64,000 nt of DNA from the NCBI GenBank assembly GCA_963666575.2, contig CAXXYG010000022.1:1-64000 (forward strand), read 5' to 3'. The notes under the pieces were generated by a model. The model was not told the origin of the DNA and did no database searches. It worked only from the letters and a program-made list of their open reading frames with translations. The stretch is from JABMQB01 sp963666575. Its GTDB lineage: Bacteria; Bacteroidota; Bacteroidia; Bacteroidales; Prolixibacteraceae. Position numbers and translations under genes: made by a program. This document shows, in pieces, positions 54,701 to 63,692 of this stretch. Within the stretch, counting starts at the first letter, position 1; every line of letters begins with the position of its first letter.

Positions 54701-57700
54701 TATCCAGATAAACGGTGTCTTCTCCACAGGTAATAACAGGTTTTATAGTATCAACTTGTTGAATGATTACCTGGTCATTAATTGTACAACCATTTGAATC
54801 AGTTACAATGATATCATAAGTTCCAGGAGGCTGGTTAATAATTGAATCGGCCAAGCCAACTTGGGTTGAACCACGTTTCCATTCGTATTTGTATGGAGTG
54901 GTTCCACCGGCTACTTCTATTTTAGCAAATCCGGTTGAATCGCCTATACAAGTTGTATTTTCAAAATCTAACGAAACAATATAAAGAGATGTGTCAGCCT
55001 GATTGATTATAACTGAATCCAAGGCATCACATCCATTATCGTCTACAACTTGAAAGTAATATGTTCCGGCAGGGATATTATTAATAGTTGTAGCATTTCC
55101 AATGCTGTCTAACAGGTTGTTGAACCATTTATATTCGTAAGGTGAAACACCTCCGTTTACTGTTGCTGTTGCTGAGCCAGTTGAATCGCCATAGCATAAA
55201 ACATCAGTTTTATTATTGATAGAAACATCTAAATTATTTACTATAGTAAATGTTTGCGTACACCAGGTTTTATTTCCTGATTTGTCTGTTACTTCAAATG
55301 TCCTATCTACAATTATTGTATCAAGGTTATTTTTGTATGTAATTTCATCTTTATATGTAACGCTGTCGATGGTGCAATTGTCCCAAATTTTAGTTGAATC
55401 AACCGTTGTTTGGGCAGCATATTCACCAACAGTAATTAATTCGAATGAAGTTGAGAATGCAAACCAACCATTGCTATTATGGTTTTCAATTTCATCCGTG
55501 CCATTACAACCAGTTATTGTTTGGTCATCAGGGCAATTAAGATGCGGATCAATTGTGTCAAGCACATGTACTATTGCATAAGCAGTATCTAAATTTCCTG
55601 ATGCATCTTCTGCAATCAACATAACTGTTGTATCGCCAATTGTGACATATTGGGATGTGTCAGGTCCTTGTGTAATATCTATATCTACACTGTCGGTACA
55701 ATTATCACTAACAGTGAAGTTGAGTTGAATCATTTTTGCAGAACAATCATCATCGACATAAATAGTTGTTCCAAAGGCTTCAATTTCAGGAGGGAAAGTA
55801 TCCAATACTGTAACTGTTGCAGTACAGAAATCAGTATTTCCTGCAGTATCCCGAACAGTTAATGTATCAGATATTCCGGGAGGATATACATCACTACAAT
55901 CAAAATTGTATTTAGTTAACCACATGGTGTCGATACTACAGTTGTCGGTTGATCCATTATCAATATCATTAACAGTAACTGAAGCATTCCCGCTTTCATC
56001 AATATATACTGTATCGCCTTTACACCGTGCAACAGGATTTTCATTATCATCGACAAGAATAGTAACACTTGCAGTATCGGTACAACCATTGGCATCCATT
56101 ACCATTACATAATAAATATCTGCAGCGAGGTTTTCGAATATATTTGTATCTTGATAGTTTAATCCTCCATCTTTACTGTATTCATATGGAGCAGTACCCG
56201 GAGATTGGATGATAACTTCAAATTTACCATCGGCAGCACCATTACAAGTAACGTCGTTCACTTTGTTGGCAGTAATTTGAACTTTAGTAGCAGGATCGGA
56301 AATTATAAAAGAACGGCTTGTATCTTTACAGTTATTGGCATCAGTTACTATAACTTTATAGAAACCTGAAGGATAATTTATTAAACTATCGTTTGTTTCA
56401 CCAACTAACGGATGGTAAACAGGAGGAAATACATCAGAACCTAACCATTGATATGTGTATGGAACTTCACCTCCATTTACTGAAATAGCTATTATACCAG
56501 TTGAATCGTCATAACAAACCAAATCAATAATAGTATCTTTTGTAATTATAATTTCAGAAGGATCACCCATAAATACTGTGTCAGAGGCTTCACATCCTTG
56601 ATAATTTACTCTTACCCATTGTTTCCCGGCAGGTAAATTGGTAGCTGTTTGAGTATTTTCACCATTGCTCCAATAATATTGATAAAAAGAAGTGGTTGGA
56701 CCACCAACTATAGCTACTGTTGCTTTCCCTGTTTCTCCATAACAAAGTATCGAATCAATAACAGTAGCAGTAGCAACCATTGAGTCTGGTTGAGAAACAA
56801 TAAAAGTATCTGTCGCAACACAGCCATTATCATCGGTTACACGTAGCCAATGTTTTCCTCCATATAAATATGCCTCATCTGATGTTGAGCCGGTGTCCCA
56901 CAAATAATAGTACGGACTTGTTCCACCTGTGGGATCAGCCTTGTACGATCTCCTTCCACCATAACATTGTATTGGCGGGCCATCTGGAACAGCAACTACA
57001 TCAAGCGTATTTACTATTGTAAATGTTTGAGTACACCAATCAGAATTACCTGATTTATCCCAAACAGTAAATGTCCGTTTAACTTTTAATGTGTCATCCT
57101 GGTTGTTATAAATGATAGTATCACGGTAAACTACGCTGTCGATTTCACAGTTATCTTTAATATCTTCAGAGTCAACACCAAATTGAGTTATGTATGCGTC
57201 CTTATCTATTACAGAATCAGTATTTGAATATGCAAACCAATTGTTATTGTTGTAATCTTCAATTACATCTGTTCCATCACAACCAATTAACGTTTGGTTA
57301 GGAGGGCAATTTAAAGTTGGCGGAGTTGTGTCAAGCACAGTAGCATACACTACCGTATCATATGTATTACCTGATTTATCAGTAACTTTTATTGTTACAG
57401 TGGTTGTGCCTATTGAAATAGTGCTTCCATCGTGGGGACTTTGATCAACACTACCGGCAGGCAATGTACAATTGTCAGATTCTGAATGGTAAAGTTCAGG
57501 TAAAACAACTCCACAATATTGATCAACATACAAAGTTGTATCCTTAGCTATAACATGCGGTTTTATAGTATCTTTAACTGTAACAGTTGAAGTACAGGTT
57601 GATATTGTTCCTACAGAATCCGCGACATATAAAGTAATTGTTACCCCAGAAGGATTTATGTCATCACAATCAAACAAATAATTACTCAACCACATGGTAT

Positions 57701-60700
57701 CGATACCACAAGCATCAGATGACCCATCGTTAATGTCATTTACAGAGATTGAAGCTTCGCCATTGCTATCGACATAAACGGTAGCAGGTTTACAGATTGC
57801 TTCAGGTCCTTCGTTTACAACTGTGAATGTTTGAATACACCAGCTTTTATTTCCTGATTCGTCGGTTACTTCAAATGTCCTTTCTACAATAATTGTATCC
57901 TGGTTATTGTTGTATGTAATTTTGTCTATGTAAGTTACACTGTCGATGGTACAATTGTCCCAAATGTCGGCGGTAGTAACTGTTGATTGAGAAGTATATT
58001 CTCCAACAGTAATATCTTTTATCGTAGTTGAGAATTTGAACCAACCTTTGTTGTTGTGGTTTTCAATATCATCAGTCCCGTTACAACCTGTTATTGTTTT
58101 ATCATCGGGGCAATTTAAGTGAGGATCAGTTGTGTCAAGCACATGTACAGTTGCATAAGCAGTGTCTAAATTACCTGCTTCGTCTTGAGCTATTACCATT
58201 ACGGTTGTGTCACCAATAGGAACAAAATCGGTTGTGTCAGGTCCTTGAGTAATAACAAGATTATTGTTGCTTGTACAATTATCGCTGGCAGTATACCTTA
58301 CTTTAATCATTTTTGCCACACAATTATCTTTTGTTTCACTAACATAGATAGTTGTATCATAGGCAGTAATTTCAGGAGGAATACTATCAACAACAGTAAC
58401 TGTAAAGTTACATGAATCGATATTACCTAATTCGTCCTCGGCATATAGCCATATTGTAGTGGTTCCTAAACCAATTACGGTGGTAGCAGTTGGGTTTTGA
58501 GTAACAATTATTTGTGCATCATCAGTACAATTATCATGTACTGTAGCTTCACCGGTGTAGTCTTCAATAGTGTATTCACAATTATCGTTTGCACCAACTG
58601 TTTTATCCGACGGGCAGACAATAGTTGGAGGAGTAGTATCGTAAATTTTAATTGTTTGCGGGCAATCGGTTGTTTCACCACAATCATCGTAAAGTGTAAA
58701 AGTCCGGGTCACAACAATTGGGTTTGTTCCGGTTTTACTGTCCTTGTAGGTAATAGTATTTACACCACAACCTTCGTTGATAATAACACCACCAGCACTT
58801 GTAAATGCTGATTCTGATATGTCAACTTCTGTTTCGGAGTAGGCAAAATCTGAAATGTCATCGGTGCTGCAACCTTGAATACTATCGGCAGGAGGGCAGC
58901 TAATTTGTGGTAGTTCTTTACAAGTAATATTTGCAACAACTGTTCCATATACAAACGAATCTCCGTTTGTTGATGGTGATTTTACCTCTATGCTTAAATT
59001 AGAAACAGTACCTGGAACATTTGAAAGAGTAAAAGGTGTAATATTTAAGGAATTACCTAAATTCGGATGTACAAGTGTAATGGTTTCGTTAATACCACCT
59101 GCAGCAGCTGTTATTGTTACGATTCTTTGATCAGGATAAGGATTCAATTCTGAAATTGGTACAGTTATTATTATGTCTTTGTTTCCTAAAGTGATAGGAA
59201 GATTTAAGTTTGCTGTCTTGTGATATAAATAAACGCCTTCGTATTGGCCAGAAGAGGCTTTTTTGTTTTGGTTTGAACGGAAAACATAAGCTACAAATGA
59301 GTGAGTATTCCACCTATCAGAAGTAGTTAAAGTAATGAATGCTGCCGGATCAAACTTAGCGCGGTAAATTCCAATTCCTGAATTACCATTAACTACAGTA
59401 AGGCGAGGAGCAATAATAGTTTGAGAACCTGATTCAAACTTCATTGATGATGGAGCTGTACCACCTTTATGTACAGCTTCTACAATAATACTATCAACAT
59501 CAGTTAAATCGGGGAATGTTAATGTTGTGGATGTATGGTCATCGGTCCCAACTCCTTTCACTTCAACATCTACATTTTCACCACAATCAAATTGCCATTC
59601 TTCACCCGGAGGTTTATTCAGAATTGGTAATTCGTAATCTTCAACTTCGCCATCAGATGCATACCCGCAAGGTGTATTACTTGATATACTAATATCTGTG
59701 GTTAGCCTCAACCTGATATATGATATCCCTGCTTTTATATCGGAGGGGACATTCCATGTTATTGTTTTATAAACTCCATCAGTTCCATTGGGAACATCTA
59801 CAACAGCATATTCATCAGCATCAAAAACACCATTTAAATCAAAATCTATCCAACCATGTAGTTTCCCTGATATTCCTTGTTTGTTTTTTACTTTTACTGA
59901 TAATGAGTAATTTGTATCATTTTCTTTTAAAGCTGGTTTTACTTCGTAACCATAACTATTAACAAGCCCGTCTTCATCATCATAATTGTCAAGGTCATCA
60001 TCGGTTGCATTACCATAATCATCCACTCCGTCAACCCAGTTGTAATCTTCTTTATCGACTTTGCTTCCCATTTTAATATCACCATCTTCCTTATGGCTGG
60101 CTTCGCAATAACCCGGGGCATCGCCAAATTCGTTACCACGAGGAGGGCATAAAAGGCCTCCATTAAGGCTGTATCCTTTTACAATTAGGAATTCGCCAAA
60201 AACCATTCCTGGACCAATTGGCTCAGAACATGAAGTATGGATTTCGGTGTATGAACTTGATCCATTTAAAAATATTTTTATACGGGAACCAAAAGTAGTT
60301 TCGTTATAATAGTGTGAAAATGTAAATATTTCGTTTGGTTGTACGATACTGTTAAAAACAGTATTGTCTTCTTTATCAATAATAAGCACATTTGCCTGGC
60401 TTGTACCCAGGTATTTTAATGTAAGGCTGGTAACTTTACCATCACAATCGTTACATTCTTCATTACTTACTTCAATGGTAATTTGATCAGATCCGGGACA
60501 ATTAAATGTACTGTTAGCCGAATATGTAATAACATGATTTCCAATTCCCGCAACTGAAGGATCAAATAATCCGTCAGGACTGACGCCAGTACCGGAGAAA
60601 GTACCTCCACTTGGTGTTCCTGTTAATTGGTAGGAAGGATCAGTTGGTCCAAATGGCCCTGCAGGATCCAGTGTTACTGTATTTGGATTTACAGTAATTG

Positions 60701-62291
60701 TAAATTGTTGCGGATTTCCTACACATCCATTTTTTGAAGGAGTAACAGTTATTGTGGCTGTAACAGGAGTAGTTCCGTTATTAATTGCGACAAATGAAGC
60801 AATGTTTCCGGTACCGCTGGCTGCCAGTCCAATAGAAGGTGTATTGTTGGTCCAGTTAAAAATTGTTCCATCAACACTTCCGGTAAATGTTACCTGGTTT
60901 GTATTTTCGCCAGCACATTTTGTTTGATTAGCCGGATCTTCTACGTTAGGTGTTGGATTGCTATTATCAAGCGTAACCATATAATCTTCAACCTCGCCAT
61001 CTGATGCTGGCCCTTCATATGTTAATCCTGCATTAGTACTGTAACGGAATCGGGCAAAAGTAAAACCTGACCCAATCGTACAAGGTACGTCAATATTTAC
61101 ATTGTTGTTTCCATCAGCTAAAACTAAATCTGTCGCAATTTGTTCTCCTGCATCGCTCCAGTCACCATCATCATTCCAGTCAATCCAGGCATTCAATTTA
61201 CCGGTGCCATGTGCATTAACTACAATTGTTTTGGTTTCACCATTTTTAAAACTTCCCGAGATAAAAACACCATCTTCATCATCAGGAGTTCCGTTGTTAT
61301 CATCACCATCAGCGTTTGGAGAAGGTTGCCCATCATTTTCTGCATCAATGTTGCTTCCTAAAAAAATTGAAGGACTAATAACATGTTTTGCTCCGTTTAA
61401 AGTGATATTAAGAGTTGGATATGGATCTGGTGCATCACCTAAATCATTTTCGGCGGGTGCAAAACCAGGAATACATTTAGCATACAATGAAAATAAACGG
61501 TAAGCAGAAGAAGCCTGGGCGTTATATTTAACACCAATACGCCAATTAAATGAATTGGCGCCTTCGAAGGTCATTCTTACCATCCTGTCCCATGTATTTA
61601 TTGGGATTCCATCGGCCGATGTATTTGTTTTATCAATAAACCGGATATTGTATCCACCCGGAGGATTATTTACTATGTCAATGTTGGCCGCAGCACCTGC
61701 CCCAAAATCGGGAGTGCCTGTAAAGTTAAACTGTTGGAATTCATTCCTGTAATAACCACCATCAATGTCTACGCCAAATCCATAAAACCTGAATATGTTT
61801 GCCGGAATACTGGTGTTACAATAGAAAAATGAAATTTTAAAATCAACCCATGCTTCATCACCATTAAAATCGCCATATGATACAAATTTTGGTTGAAGGG
61901 CATTGTCATATCCTTCGCTTGAAACGTCAATATCTTCGATGTAACCTTGGTGGAGTTCAATGATTTCAACAATTGCATCAATATCGGACCCAACGCCGGC
62001 CACCTGGCCGAATTTAAATTTATCACCAACTTCAATACTACCATAACCCGATAGTCGTGTCATCCTGTCTTCGTCAAAATCGAGATTCACAATAGCAACA
62101 CCATCACAATTGATCGGATCGGGATCGGTACATTCAGTTGAAACCACTGATTTTAAAACAGGTTCTACATTTACAATAATTTGCTCGGGCTCATTACTGT
62201 TCCCAATTAATACATCGGGTTCTTCCTGAGAAAAAGCAATAATTGTAATGAGTAGCATAAATGCTACCAATAAATATTTTTTGAGATACAT
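51726..62291 (-). CDS. Giant multidomain secreted adhesin (GEVED, HYR, SprB-like and cadherin-like domains)
   Basis: About 3520 residues. The frame opens at 62357, but ATG 62291 starts a clean signal peptide (MYLKKYLLVAFMLLITIIAF) and is chosen. Order by DNA: unique N-terminus (62230-61450); GEVED domain (61445-60975, ending DGEVEDYMVTL); PKD-like unit; second GEVED (60140-59620); HYR and related modules (58915-57000); four SprB-like repeats (57000-56050, e.g. LCYGDSTG and WSNGENTQTATNLPAG); HYR; two more SprB-like repeats (55220-54755); HYR; six cadherin-like units (54240-52535, NDPPVAVNDNKTTNED); and a C-terminal region with YYVSIRHRNHLGAMTAT and duplicated GVQTFSFKAQLP-like ends. No standard type A or B sorting domain is seen. 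First gene of the operon, 26-36 bases before the second giant gene. Surface attachment is inferred. Confidence 0.9.
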   Translation of the reverse strand: MYLKKYLLVAFMLLITIIAFSQEEPDVLIGNSNEPEQIIVNVEPVLKSVVSTECTDPDPINCDGVAIVNLDFDEDRMTRLSGYGSIEVGDKFKFGQVAGVGSDIDAIVEIIELHQGYIEDIDVSSEGYDNALQPKFVSYGDFNGDEAWVDFKISFFYCNTSIPANIFRFYGFGVDIDGGYYRNEFQQFNFTGTPDFGAGAAANIDIVNNPPGGYNIRFIDKTNTSADGIPINTWDRMVRMTFEGANSFNWRIGVKYNAQASSAYRLFSLYAKCIPGFAPAENDLGDAPDPYPTLNITLNGAKHVISPSIFLGSNIDAENDGQPSPNADGDDNNGTPDDEDGVFISGSFKNGETKTIVVNAHGTGKLNAWIDWNDDGDWSDAGEQIATDLVLADGNNNVNIDVPCTIGSGFTFARFRYSTNAGLTYEGPASDGEVEDYMVTLDNSNPTPNVEDPANQTKCAGENTNQVTFTGSVDGTIFNWTNNTPSIGLAASGTGNIASFVAINNGTTPVTATITVTPSKNGCVGNPQQFTITVNPNTVTLDPAGPFGPTDPSYQLTGTPSGGTFSGTGVSPDGLFDPSVAGIGNHVITYSANSTFNCPGSDQITIEVSNEECNDCDGKVTSLTLKYLGTSQANVLIIDKEDNTVFNSIVQPNEIFTFSHYYNETTFGSRIKIFLNGSSSYTEIHTSCSEPIGPGMVFGEFLIVKGYSLNGGLLCPPRGNEFGDAPGYCEASHKEDGDIKMGSKVDKEDYNWVDGVDDYGNATDDDLDNYDDEDGLVNSYGYEVKPALKENDTNYSLSVKVKNKQGISGKLHGWIDFDLNGVFDADEYAVVDVPNGTDGVYKTITWNVPSDIKAGISYIRLRLTTDISISSNTPCGYASDGEVEDYELPILNKPPGEEWQFDCGENVDVEVKGVGTDDHTSTTLTFPDLTDVDSIIVEAVHKGGTAPSSMKFESGSQTIIAPRLTVVNGNSGIGIYRAKFDPAAFITLTTSDRWNTHSFVAYVFRSNQNKKASSGQYEGVYLYHKTANLNLPITLGNKDIIITVPISELNPYPDQRIVTITAAAGGINETITLVHPNLGNSLNITPFTLSNVPGTVSNLSIEVKSPSTNGDSFVYGTVVANITCKELPQISCPPADSIQGCSTDDISDFAYSETEVDISESAFTSAGGVIINEGCGVNTITYKDSKTGTNPIVVTRTFTLYDDCGETTDCPQTIKIYDTTPPTIVCPSDKTVGANDNCEYTIEDYTGEATVHDNCTDDAQIIVTQNPTATTVIGLGTTTIWLYAEDELGNIDSCNFTVTVVDSIPPEITAYDTTIYVSETKDNCVAKMIKVRYTASDNCTSNNNLVITQGPDTTDFVPIGDTTVMVIAQDEAGNLDTAYATVHVLDTTDPHLNCPDDKTITGCNGTDDIENHNNKGWFKFSTTIKDITVGEYTSQSTVTTADIWDNCTIDSVTYIDKITYNNNQDTIIVERTFEVTDESGNKSWCIQTFTVVNEGPEAICKPATVYVDSNGEASISVNDINDGSSDACGIDTMWLSNYLFDCDDINPSGVTITLYVADSVGTISTCTSTVTVKDTIKPHVIAKDTTLYVDQYCGVVLPELYHSESDNCTLPAGSVDQSPHDGSTISIGTTTVTIKVTDKSGNTYDTVVYATVLDTTPPTLNCPPNQTLIGCDGTDVIEDYNNNNWFAYSNTDSVIDKDAYITQFGVDSEDIKDNCEIDSVVYRDTIIYNNQDDTLKVKRTFTVWDKSGNSDWCTQTFTIVNTLDVVAVPDGPPIQCYGGRRSYKADPTGGTSPYYYLWDTGSTSDEAYLYGGKHWLRVTDDNGCVATDTFIVSQPDSMVATATVIDSILCYGETGKATVAIVGGPTTSFYQYYWSNGENTQTATNLPAGKQWVRVNYQGCEASDTVFMGDPSEIIITKDTIIDLVCYDDSTGIIAISVNGGEVPYTYQWLGSDVFPPVYHPLVGETNDSLINYPSGFYKVIVTDANNCKDTSRSFIISDPATKVQITANKVNDVTCNGAADGKFEVIIQSPGTAPYEYSKDGGLNYQDTNIFENLAADIYYVMVMDANGCTDTASVTILVDDNENPVARCKGDTVYIDESGNASVTVNDIDNGSTDNCSIDTMWLTKYNFDCSDVYPPGISDTLTVRDTAGNTDFCTATVTVLDTFPPEIEAFGTTIYVDDDCSAKMIQLNFTVSDNCTDSVDIDITQGPDTSQYVTIGDTTVMLIAEDASGNLDTAYAIVHVLDTIDPHLNCPDDQTITGCNGTDEIENHNSNGWFAFSTSFELITVGEYAAQTTVDSTKIWDNCTIDSVTYKDEITYKNNLDTIIVDRTFEVTDKSGNKTWCTQTFTIVNNLDVSINNKTDVLCYGDSTGSATATVNGGVSPYEYKWFNNLLDSIGNATTINNIPAGTYYFQVVDDNGCDALDSVIINQADTSLYIVSLDFENTTCIGDSTGFAKIEVAGGTTPYKYEWKRGSTQVGLADSIINQPPGTYDIIVTDSNGCTINDQVIIQQVDTIKPVITCGEDTVYLDNNGDYTIDITDINFSASDNCELIDTSYVPATFDCSELFNPNVSIYIEVEDASGNKNHCLSDITVLDTISPLINMGVCHADVELLRDANCEAVVPSYKLWTEVNTTDNCAVDSVLQIPAAGTVISNTTLVKLYAWDKSGNVDSCSFNITLRRAPDAVDDFEATNEDTPVDVIVLSNDTDCDNDLDSTSVKVISGPTNGSTTVNPVTGVIKYNPDLNFNGKDTFEYRVCDTTLPALCDTAVVIITVGGDNDPPVAINDSVITPEDVAVVIDVLDNDYDVDGDTLQTVNTFGGPANGNVMILANDSIRYTPDLNFNGKDTFQYVITDGNGGKDTAFVFVTITPVNDPPVAVNDNKTTNEDVPVVIDVQDNDSDPDGDPLTTISKINGPKNGTAVILNSDSIQYSPAPNFNGKDTFQYVISDGNGGKDTAFVYITITPVNDPPVAINDTVITNEDTPVVIDVQDNDYDIDGDPLKTTATLNGPSNGSVNILANDSIRYTPNLNFNGKDTFEYIITDNNGGFDTAFVFITISPINDPPVAVDDYKSTNEDIPVVIDVQHNDSDPDGDPLTTTNKINGPKNGTAVILNADSIMYTPNPLFNGKDTFQYIISDGNGGKDTAFVYISIGSVNNPPVAINDTIHVSEDTTNVFIDVQVNDSDPDGDPLTTSLIWADTSAVGGTVLVVNGDSLKYTPPKHFYGLDSILYQICDNGTPSLCDSAYVFITVDSMYVRLLPKVMLHGALLGTNGLLMQDELRVKGFIPMTEPYTGLGYTHVAGGGGETVSDSATVFGVTGNNAIVDWVFVELRNPGDKTQVVATKSALVQRDGDVVDVDGVSPLIFDQTLTGSYYVSIRHRNHLGAMTATAIPLTTAGTVVDFTDLTKDFWNSTAAYDGKEQNSEYDKYALWAGTSNGDNYVRFAGSTNDTKPIFNAVSQAPNNTTGIQTFTYNGYHLEDINMDAKVRFSGGGNDVSILFNIVAHHPINTVGVQTFSFKAQLPN
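52535..54240 (-). repeat. Six cadherin-like units in the 3543-residue protein
   Basis: Units of about 285 bases (95 residues) start with NDPPVAINDTVITNED or NDPPVAVNDNKTTNED. Four central units alternate between a YDxDGD type and a DSDPDGDPLTT type with NGPKNGTAVIL, again a duplicated two-unit block. The first and last units are more diverged. Confidence 0.8.
55230..58160 (-). repeat. Triplicated HYR-type block in the 3543-residue protein
   Basis: A block running from LNCPDDKTITGCNGTDDI through SVTYIDKITYNN to the ending WCIQTFTVVN occurs three times, near 58120-57800, 57330-57000 and 55560-55230. Copies 1 and 3 are very similar at DNA level and copy 2 is more diverged (LNCPPNQTLIGCDG). The blocks are interspersed with SprB-like repeats, so they are not a simple tandem array. 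Confidence 0.75.
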
Positions 62292-63047
62292 GACGTTATC
62301 TTTTATTGTTTGTTGAGAAGTAGTAGAATGTTGGTGTAAAATGTTTTTCATAATCAATAGGTTTATTTATGAAAATTATTGCCAGATGAAACAAACCCGG
62401 AATTAACAATGTCTATTTCGGTTAAAATGAGGTTTAATAATAGATTATTGGAAAAATTTGGTTGTAAACATAAGCTTGTCAGCAACATGTTTTTTTGATT
62501 TCCTAAAACAATTTGATTTTTGTTGTTTAAGGCATCCAGATATACAACATATAGATAGGTATGTAACAGATTTGTATCAATCTTGCCTTCAAAATTTTCC
62601 ATAACTTATTATTTGCGTCTAACAATTGGGTTTGCATGTGTTATACATATAATATGCCAATGGAGTTATTTTTAGTTAAGTTGTTGATAATCAAAATCAA
62701 AGGTAATCAGGTGATGTTGGGCGTTGTCCCATATTGGGAAAATGTTTGTTATAATGAGTCAGGATTTAGATGATTACATAGAAAAAAACACCTATTTGTA
62801 TCAGTTTTTTCCTGACTTTTGTGTTTTATTTTTACCTTAAAATGCTTAGTGCCAAAGCATTGTTATTTGAGAGGATTTTGTCTTTATATTTAGGGAAAAA
62901 TGGCCTTAGTTTATGCCGCTTTTTTTACATAATATGAAGTTTTTTTTTATTATGTAAATAGTTTTTGAATGTGACAATTTATAAGTTTTATTTTTGTTTA
63001 ATAGTTTTTTATTATTTTGTATTTGTTAAAATGGGAAATGGTTAATT
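62292..63047. other. Long AT-rich intergenic region upstream of the adhesin operon
   Basis: About 750 bases lie between the chosen adhesin start and the divergent hydrolase gene. On the minus strand a 79-codon frame (62363-62602, beginning MENFEGKIDTNLLHTYLYV) has no recognisable domain and Asn/Leu-rich chance-like composition; it is not called as a gene. TACCTTTG on the minus strand (62698-62705) is a possible -7 element for the adhesin operon, with no clear -33. The part near 62964-62996 holds the plus-strand promoter described separately. Confidence 0.5.
62964..62996 (+). promoter_or_regulatory. Promoter of the isochorismatase-fold hydrolase gene
   Basis: TTTG (62964-62967), a 21-base spacer and TATTTTTG (62989-62996) match the Bacteroidota -33/-7 pattern closely. 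The start of transcription would lie about 45 bases before the ATG at 63048. It is the best promoter match seen in the window. Confidence 0.6.
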
Positions 63048-63692
63048 ATGGTAAATAATAGTGTATTATTCTGGAACGTAGATACCCAGATTGATTTTGT
63101 TGAACCGGACGGGAAACTTTATGTTCAGGATGCTGAAAAATTAAAATTTAAATGGCAGGAAATTACTTCTTTGGCTAAAGAATATAACATTCGGATTGTT
63201 AATACAGCTGATTCGCATACATTTGATTCTAAGGAAATTAGTTTAAGTCCTAACCTGATTAATACCTTTCCTGTACATTGTATAAAAGGGACAAAAGGGG
63301 AACAATTTATTTCAGAAACTAAACCTAAAAATGCACTGGTTTTTGATTGGAATAAACATTATAATATTATAAATGAATTAAGCAGAAATCCATCACGAAA
63401 TATAATTATTAAAAAGGATGCTTTTAATGTGTTTGTTGGAAATCCATATTCTGAAGAAATACTAAAAATACTTCAGCCAAAAATTGTTATAGTTTATGGA
63501 GTAACCACAAATGTATGTGTTGATTTTGCAGTGATGGGATTGGTGAAAAAAGTTCCTGAAGTTTTTGTTATTTCCGATGCTATAAAAGAGTTGGCAACTA
63601 TTCCATTGCCTTTCGAAGAATGGAAAAGATCAGGTGTTAAAATGCAGACTACCATCCAGCTTACGGAATTTATTAAGGGTTATTTTTCATAG
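63048..63692 (+). CDS. Isochorismatase-fold cysteine hydrolase, nicotinamidase-like
   Basis: Probably hydrolyses an amide such as nicotinamide. The fold's catalytic triad is visible: Asp12 in NVDTQIDFV, Lys in IIIKKDAFNVFVG and Cys157 in GVTTNVCVDFAV. The DSH of NTADSHTF and the FPVHCIKGTKGEQF segment match the metal-site and pre-catalytic regions of nicotinamidases. At 214 residues it is of usual size. It has its own promoter and ends 13 bases inside the convergent methyltransferase gene. Substrate assignment is by family resemblance only; other cysteine hydrolases of the family act on different amides. Confidence 0.82.
   Translation: MVNNSVLFWNVDTQIDFVEPDGKLYVQDAEKLKFKWQEITSLAKEYNIRIVNTADSHTFDSKEISLSPNLINTFPVHCIKGTKGEQFISETKPKNALVFDWNKHYNIINELSRNPSRNIIIKKDAFNVFVGNPYSEEILKILQPKIVIVYGVTTNVCVDFAVMGLVKKVPEVFVISDAIKELATIPLPFEEWKRSGVKMQTTIQLTEFIKGYFS

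Noticed and set aside
62363..62602. 79-codon minus-strand frame before the giant adhesin
   Set aside because: There is no recognisable domain, the composition is chance-like, and it lies in the expected leader region; it is described only under the intergenic entry.
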